Assembly (NCBI RefSeq): GCF_029227915.1
Contig: NC_079888.1
Location: forward strand, 9,283,001-9,347,000
Direction: 5' to 3'
DNA: 64,000 nt
Source of the DNA: Hydractinia symbiolongicarpus
Lineage: Eukaryota > Cnidaria > Hydrozoa > Anthoathecata > Hydractiniidae
Shown in pieces: positions 60,014 through 64,000 of the stretch. Position 1 is the stretch's first letter; the number at the start of each line of letters is the position of its first letter. Made by a program: the position numbers and the translations under genes. The notes below the pieces were generated by a model that made no database searches, was not told the origin of the DNA, and worked only from the letters and a program-made list of their open reading frames with translations.

Positions 60014-60454
60014 TCTATATTAATGGTACCCGGATTTTGTTCGTCTCTGCGCAAAATGGTACAACAGTAGCGATACGACACGAAATGCGATATATAAAGG
60101 ACTTGTGGACTCGTGGATTTATCCACGTACCACCGAATAATCTGTATAAAACTAGCCATTGTCTGCCTGTATTTGTAACGGTTTTAACCGCACACGAAAT
60201 CTTAAAGCTACAAATAACAAATGCGATATAGTTTTGTCGTCTTTGCTATGACAGGAAAAGTCACATGGGTTTTCCACGGGCTAACGACTAGTCTCTGTAT
60301 TAATAATACCTCGTTAAAAATGGTGGCCGAACCGTTACTTTGTGCTAAGGTGGTACGGAATAGCGATATATATGTCAACGGACGATGTTGCTAGGATCGG
60401 AATACGTACGAAGGCCAAAGACAGGGTTTTTTCCACACGCTAACGACTAACTAG
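60014..60454 (+). mobile_element. Head-to-tail array of three Helitron-like elements
   Basis: Units are 60014-60140 (starts TCTATATTAATGGTACCC), 60141-60291 (starts TCTGTATAAAACTAGCC, ends TTTTCCACGGGCTAACGACTAG) and 60292-60454 (starts TCTCTGTATTAATAATACC, ends TTTCCACACGCTAACGACTAACTAG then T). The units differ from one another in the middle, so this is not a recent local duplication of one copy. Confidence 0.65.
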
Positions 60455-60504
60455 TCGTTGTAATTATAATATTTCTAAATGGCAAATCATTTCAAAAATA
60501 TCAT

Positions 60505-60766
60505 ATCAAAAAGCTGTTTCGAAATATTTTCAAAAGCAAAAAAGTTGTGTCGAAATATTATCGAATACAAATACTCTAGTCACAATATTAGCGAAAACAA
60601 AAAGTCTAGTCAAAATATTAGCGAAAACAAAAAATCTAGTCAAAATATTAGCGAAACAAGAAGTCTAGTCAAAATATTAGCGAAAACAAAAAGTCTAGTC
60701 AAAATATTAGCGAAAACAAAAAGTCGTGTCGTAATATTAGCGAAAACAAAATGTCGTGTCGTAATA
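60505..60766. repeat. 30-bp minisatellite TAGTCAAAATATTAGCGAAA...
   Basis: Seven or more imperfect 30-bp units, the later ones with GTGTCGTAATATTAGCG. The 144-codon plus-strand frame here is open only because the unit is a multiple of three. Confidence 0.9.
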
Positions 60767-62394
60767 CGAATACTTTTAATAAAAGTAAAATTGGGTATTT
60801 ATCAACCTCGTCCCCAGGACTATTTGCTTCTCAACGGCGCTGCGCTTTCTGATAGTTCTAAAAGGTGCTGGGTTCGAGCTTGGGTATTTATTACACATGT
60901 TTATTCGAGATGACATTCAAATATTTTTGCATCTATTTTTTTGTACGAAATAACAGGAGAGAAAATGTTACAAGTTATTATATTTGGGGAAATTGTCACC
61001 CTTTTTTTCTCTCTGTACCCATAATAGCTCTAATAGTTAAAATACCCTTTATATATTTCACTCAAGACTAAAAAATAAAAGAAAAAATCACATTCAATGC
61101 TAGTGAACCACAAAATCAGCATTCTCTTTCCTTGTTTCCTTGCACCCTAAACCGTTAATGCAGATCTCGCTATCAAATTCATCAAAACGGCAAATGCCTG
61201 CGGTACAAGCTTGCAAACTCTGGTGCGATGAGAAATTATTTTCCCAAAAGACATATATATTTGAGAAAATACATAACTCCTTGTCAATTGTTTTTGGTTT
61301 TGTTAAAGTATTTTTAAAGGAATAGACCATTATCGGAGTGGAAAATCAGGAAGTGTTGACCTTAGACCATAATTGTTGACAAGAGTTAATGGCAGAACAT
61401 GTATAGTTTAATTAATAAAATTAAAAAATTCAAGAAAAACTCACTAGTATAACGGAGTAGTTGATTTACTTGAATTTCTCACGTCACGGTCTAACTTTTA
61501 CTCATTAATTAATGACTCTGTCCTTTAAATTAATATTAATAAAAAAATATAAAAAATGCTTATTTTTATAAAATATTTATGGATTTGTAAGGACGTGGAA
61601 AATAAAATGAAAGCATAGTAGGTTATTTGCACATATGTTTGCAATAAAAAAAGAACAAAATTCGTTAAATATAAATTTAATAAAATGTTGAAGAAAATTA
61701 ATAATTAATTTTTTTCTTCATCTCATCTTGAAATCCAAGTGTACAAAATTAATAAAGTTGACTAAACAACATATTATTATTATAACTGAAAAGTTTTTTT
61801 TATATATGCTTTCCAATTTGAATATGTTAAATTTTTTCTTATGATTGTAACTTCGGAAGTTTTTCATTTACCTAAATTCCTTAACATGGCGTGAAATTTT
61901 ATAACAAATAAATAAACAAAAATTAGTGCGCGTGCGCTACTTATTTTTTTTTCGACCATTACATTAACCAATTATTTGCCATCTCCTTTTCGCGCATACC
62001 AACTGCATTGGTTAAATTTAGCCGCCTGCAACCACGAGCTTATAAACGGACGTGAGTATACGATGTGGGCAACTTATTAATTGATCAGGAAAATGTGAAT
62101 ATAAAAACTGAATGAATGTGATTTTAAAGCATCATTTAAAACTAATAGAATGTATAAAGATCATCTACTCATCTGACATAAATATTTATGAAATTCCTTT
62201 ACGGTTTATATAGAACATGTACGATTAGATCTTTTATTTTTCGAGGAAAAGATCAGTTTACGTTTTCTGCAACATTTTTTAATCCACAGTTCTTATAGCA
62301 GTGCTATACAACTAACTTCATATTAATAGTAGTAGTTTCGTGGGCTGTCTATATGAAATCAGTCTAAGATTATTTAACGTTTGGAAATTTCCGT

Positions 62395-62578
62395 TATGTT
62401 CTTCTGTCCATGGATGTACATCTATGTTATGTTCTTCTGTCCATGGATGTACATCTATGTTGTGTTCTTCTGTCCATGGATGTACATCTATGTTATGCTC
62501 TTCTGTCCATGGATGTACATCTGTCCATGGATGTACATCTGTCCATGGATGTACATCTATGTTATGTTCTTCTGTCCA
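62395..62578. repeat. 33-bp minisatellite containing TGTCCATGGATGTACATC
   Basis: Units of 33 bp (TGTCCATGGATGTACATC plus TATGTTATGTTCTTC), interspersed with two 18-bp short units lacking the second half. All six frames stay open because unit lengths are multiples of three; four of the resulting frames look long but are artefacts. Confidence 0.92.
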
Positions 62579-62822
62579 AAGGTTATGCAATGAACTAAAG
62601 GTCAATTTTTATTTGTACATTCACCAGAAACTACTGAACGCCAAATTGCAATTGTGTATGCTCCCATTATAACTAACACTGTATTTTACAGGTGTTTCTT
62701 ACTAGCTCATGTTGGCTACTACTTGTGAAAACCAAATTCACGTGTTAGCTTGCTTAGTTAGTTTGGAGTGGCAGTCAGAATTAAATTTCACTTAAGTCAC
62801 GTTTGTCGTGAAGGATGCCTTT

Positions 62823-63023
62823 TTATTTTTGCATTCGGTCGTTTTTTATTTTTTTTACTTCAGTTGCTTTATTTTCAAGAATTTCAAAAATTTGCTTACA
62901 AGATGTTGTTTCAAGCGTAAACCCTCCTCTGTTTTTAAAAGCTAAACTGCTAGTCAGTTTTATACTTTTCCCTGATATATTGCAAACGGGATACATTGCT
63001 AGATTTAACGATCGCATTTGCAA
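62823..63023 (-). pseudogene. Orphan coding-like frame, possibly a last exon
   Basis: A 66-codon frame reading AMYPVCNISGKSIKLTSSLA, then FKNRGGFTLETTSCKQIFEI and LENKATEVKKIKNDRMQK, then a stop. The composition is more protein-like than nearby frames. A possible acceptor (ATCTAG) precedes it on the minus strand. Family not recognised, no partner exon found, and the frame may be chance. Confidence 0.2.
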
Positions 63024-63713
63024 TTAAGGAAAACATACAGTCAGATGAACCTTCCTCAATGATATCATTCATTTTTGAGCAATATTTGAAAATTAACAAC
63101 ATTTTCTCTTCAAATTAAAGTGACCTAATTCTATCCGTTGTGCATGCCTACGTTTTGCTACCGAGTTACCGTGAATTTAAGCAGTATTGCGGATTGTCTA
63201 CAGATCTTGACAACGTTAAAAAAACATGAAAAAAAATCAGGTTATATTAGATCTTGGAAACCTTGAATATTCTTCATTCTCTGAACAGGAACCTTAAATT
63301 CTTGAAACATGAATATATCCAGAATCATTTCTGTCTAATTATGAAACATTGTTACGTAGATAAATGTTTCGTTTGCACTGATTTAAATAATTATTTTTTC
63401 ATAAGTTTAAATGTTCCACGGTCATTGTGTAACTACATATTTTTGCGTCCGTATGCTCTGGGTTGAATATTGTAAAAATTGGAGTAACCATTCTTTGTCC
63501 GTTCTTTGTTAGTAGGAAATAGAATTTTGTAGGTTTGGGTGCCATTTGGCAGAGTATGTGGTAGAATATGTTATTTTTTACCTAAATAATTTATTATTTT
63601 AAAAGATTGTATTTAATTTAGGTTGTCTTAAGTAACATTTTTTCTCTCTATAATTGTAACTTTTTATTTTTTATTTTATTTCATGTTATTTTTTTCTTCT
63701 CTTTTTGCTACAG

Positions 63714-63884
63714 TCCTATTTTTCTTTCGTGATGTTTACAAATATGAAAATGGATTAAATGGACGAGAAACTTTACGTAACTACAAAATTCATCTTCTAA
63801 TAAACCTTTCCCGAATTTCCCAATTATGTCAAACTCAATTGAAGATACTAAAAATGATTATATCCCTAAGTTCCTTAGCAAAAG
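63714..63884 (+). CDS. Possible internal exon of an unseen plus-strand gene
   Basis: A clear pyrimidine-rich acceptor (TTTTTGCTACAG) and a donor GTAAAA bound a 57-codon open block in phase 1-1, reading LFFFRDVYKYENGLNGRETL then RNYKIHLLINLSRISQLCQT. Helix-rich with no recognised family. The gene, if real, would continue beyond the window. Confidence 0.3.
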
Positions 63885-64000
63885 GTAAAACAAATTACCT
63901 AATTTCGTAAATATTCGCTAAGTGTCTCAATTGCGAGCTGAAAATTACGGTTAAACCCTTCATATAGCCGAGCTTTCTAAGAATATATCTCCTTTTCAAA

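Larger units (their letters stand above)
58509..63999. other. Right-hand spacer, mostly repeats
   Basis: Upstream region of innexin 3, then a SINE (58926-59057), a triple Helitron-like array (60014-60454), two minisatellites and AT-rich sequence. Two weak coding candidates lie at 62823-63023 (-) and 63714-63884 (+). No complete gene is visible before the window ends. Confidence 0.5.

Noticed and set aside
60479-60913. 144-codon frame with SSQNISENKK repeats
   Set aside because: Frame kept open by a 30-bp minisatellite; no splice or family evidence.
62318-62672. Several overlapping frames with VHPWTD or CSSVHGCTS repeats
   Set aside because: 33-bp minisatellite translated in different frames.

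Overview
The window is animal nuclear DNA, most likely from a cnidarian and probably a hydrozoan. The genes are intron-rich with GT/AG junctions, the background is very AT-rich, three innexin gap-junction genes lie in tandem, and there is an adhesion GPCR with a GAIN/GPS core. Short non-autonomous transposons, tRNA-derived SINEs and satellite-like repeats fill introns and spacers. No species can be assigned from the sequence alone.

Layout. (1) 2012-3139 (+): an intronless seven-helix receptor of rhodopsin-like type with atypical motifs. (2) 7386-21136 (+): a 17-exon adhesion GPCR that I assembled from splice sites and reading phase (1232 aa). It has a signal peptide, two tandem vWA-like domains on duplicated exons of phase 1-1, a Thr/Ser-rich stalk, a GAIN domain, a cleavable GPS (HM/T) and seven helices. 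(3) 25073-35105 (+): a 14-exon cytosolic tyrosine phosphatase of PTPN12/PEST type (554 aa) with intact KNRY, WPD, P-loop and Q-loop. (4) 39574-41301, 46987-49653 and 56515-58508 (all -): three innexins of 373, 392 and 386 aa, each with one phase-1 intron at the same protein position and spaced about 8-9 kb apart.

The rest is non-coding or very weakly coding. The most distinctive part is a family of short elements (about 100-340 bp) starting near TCTCTATAATAATA and ending in a hairpin followed by CTAACGACTAG and then T. That is the anatomy of non-autonomous Helitrons. At least 16 copies are visible, many in head-to-tail arrays of two or three. Seven inverted-repeat MITE-like elements (for two I can give TA target duplications), several tRNA-headed SINEs and many minisatellites complete the repeat landscape.

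The genes do not form an operon. They are two membrane receptors, an intracellular phosphatase and a gap-junction cluster, and only the innexins are related by local duplication. Exon boundaries rest on splice consensus, phase agreement and family conservation; no transcript data were available.
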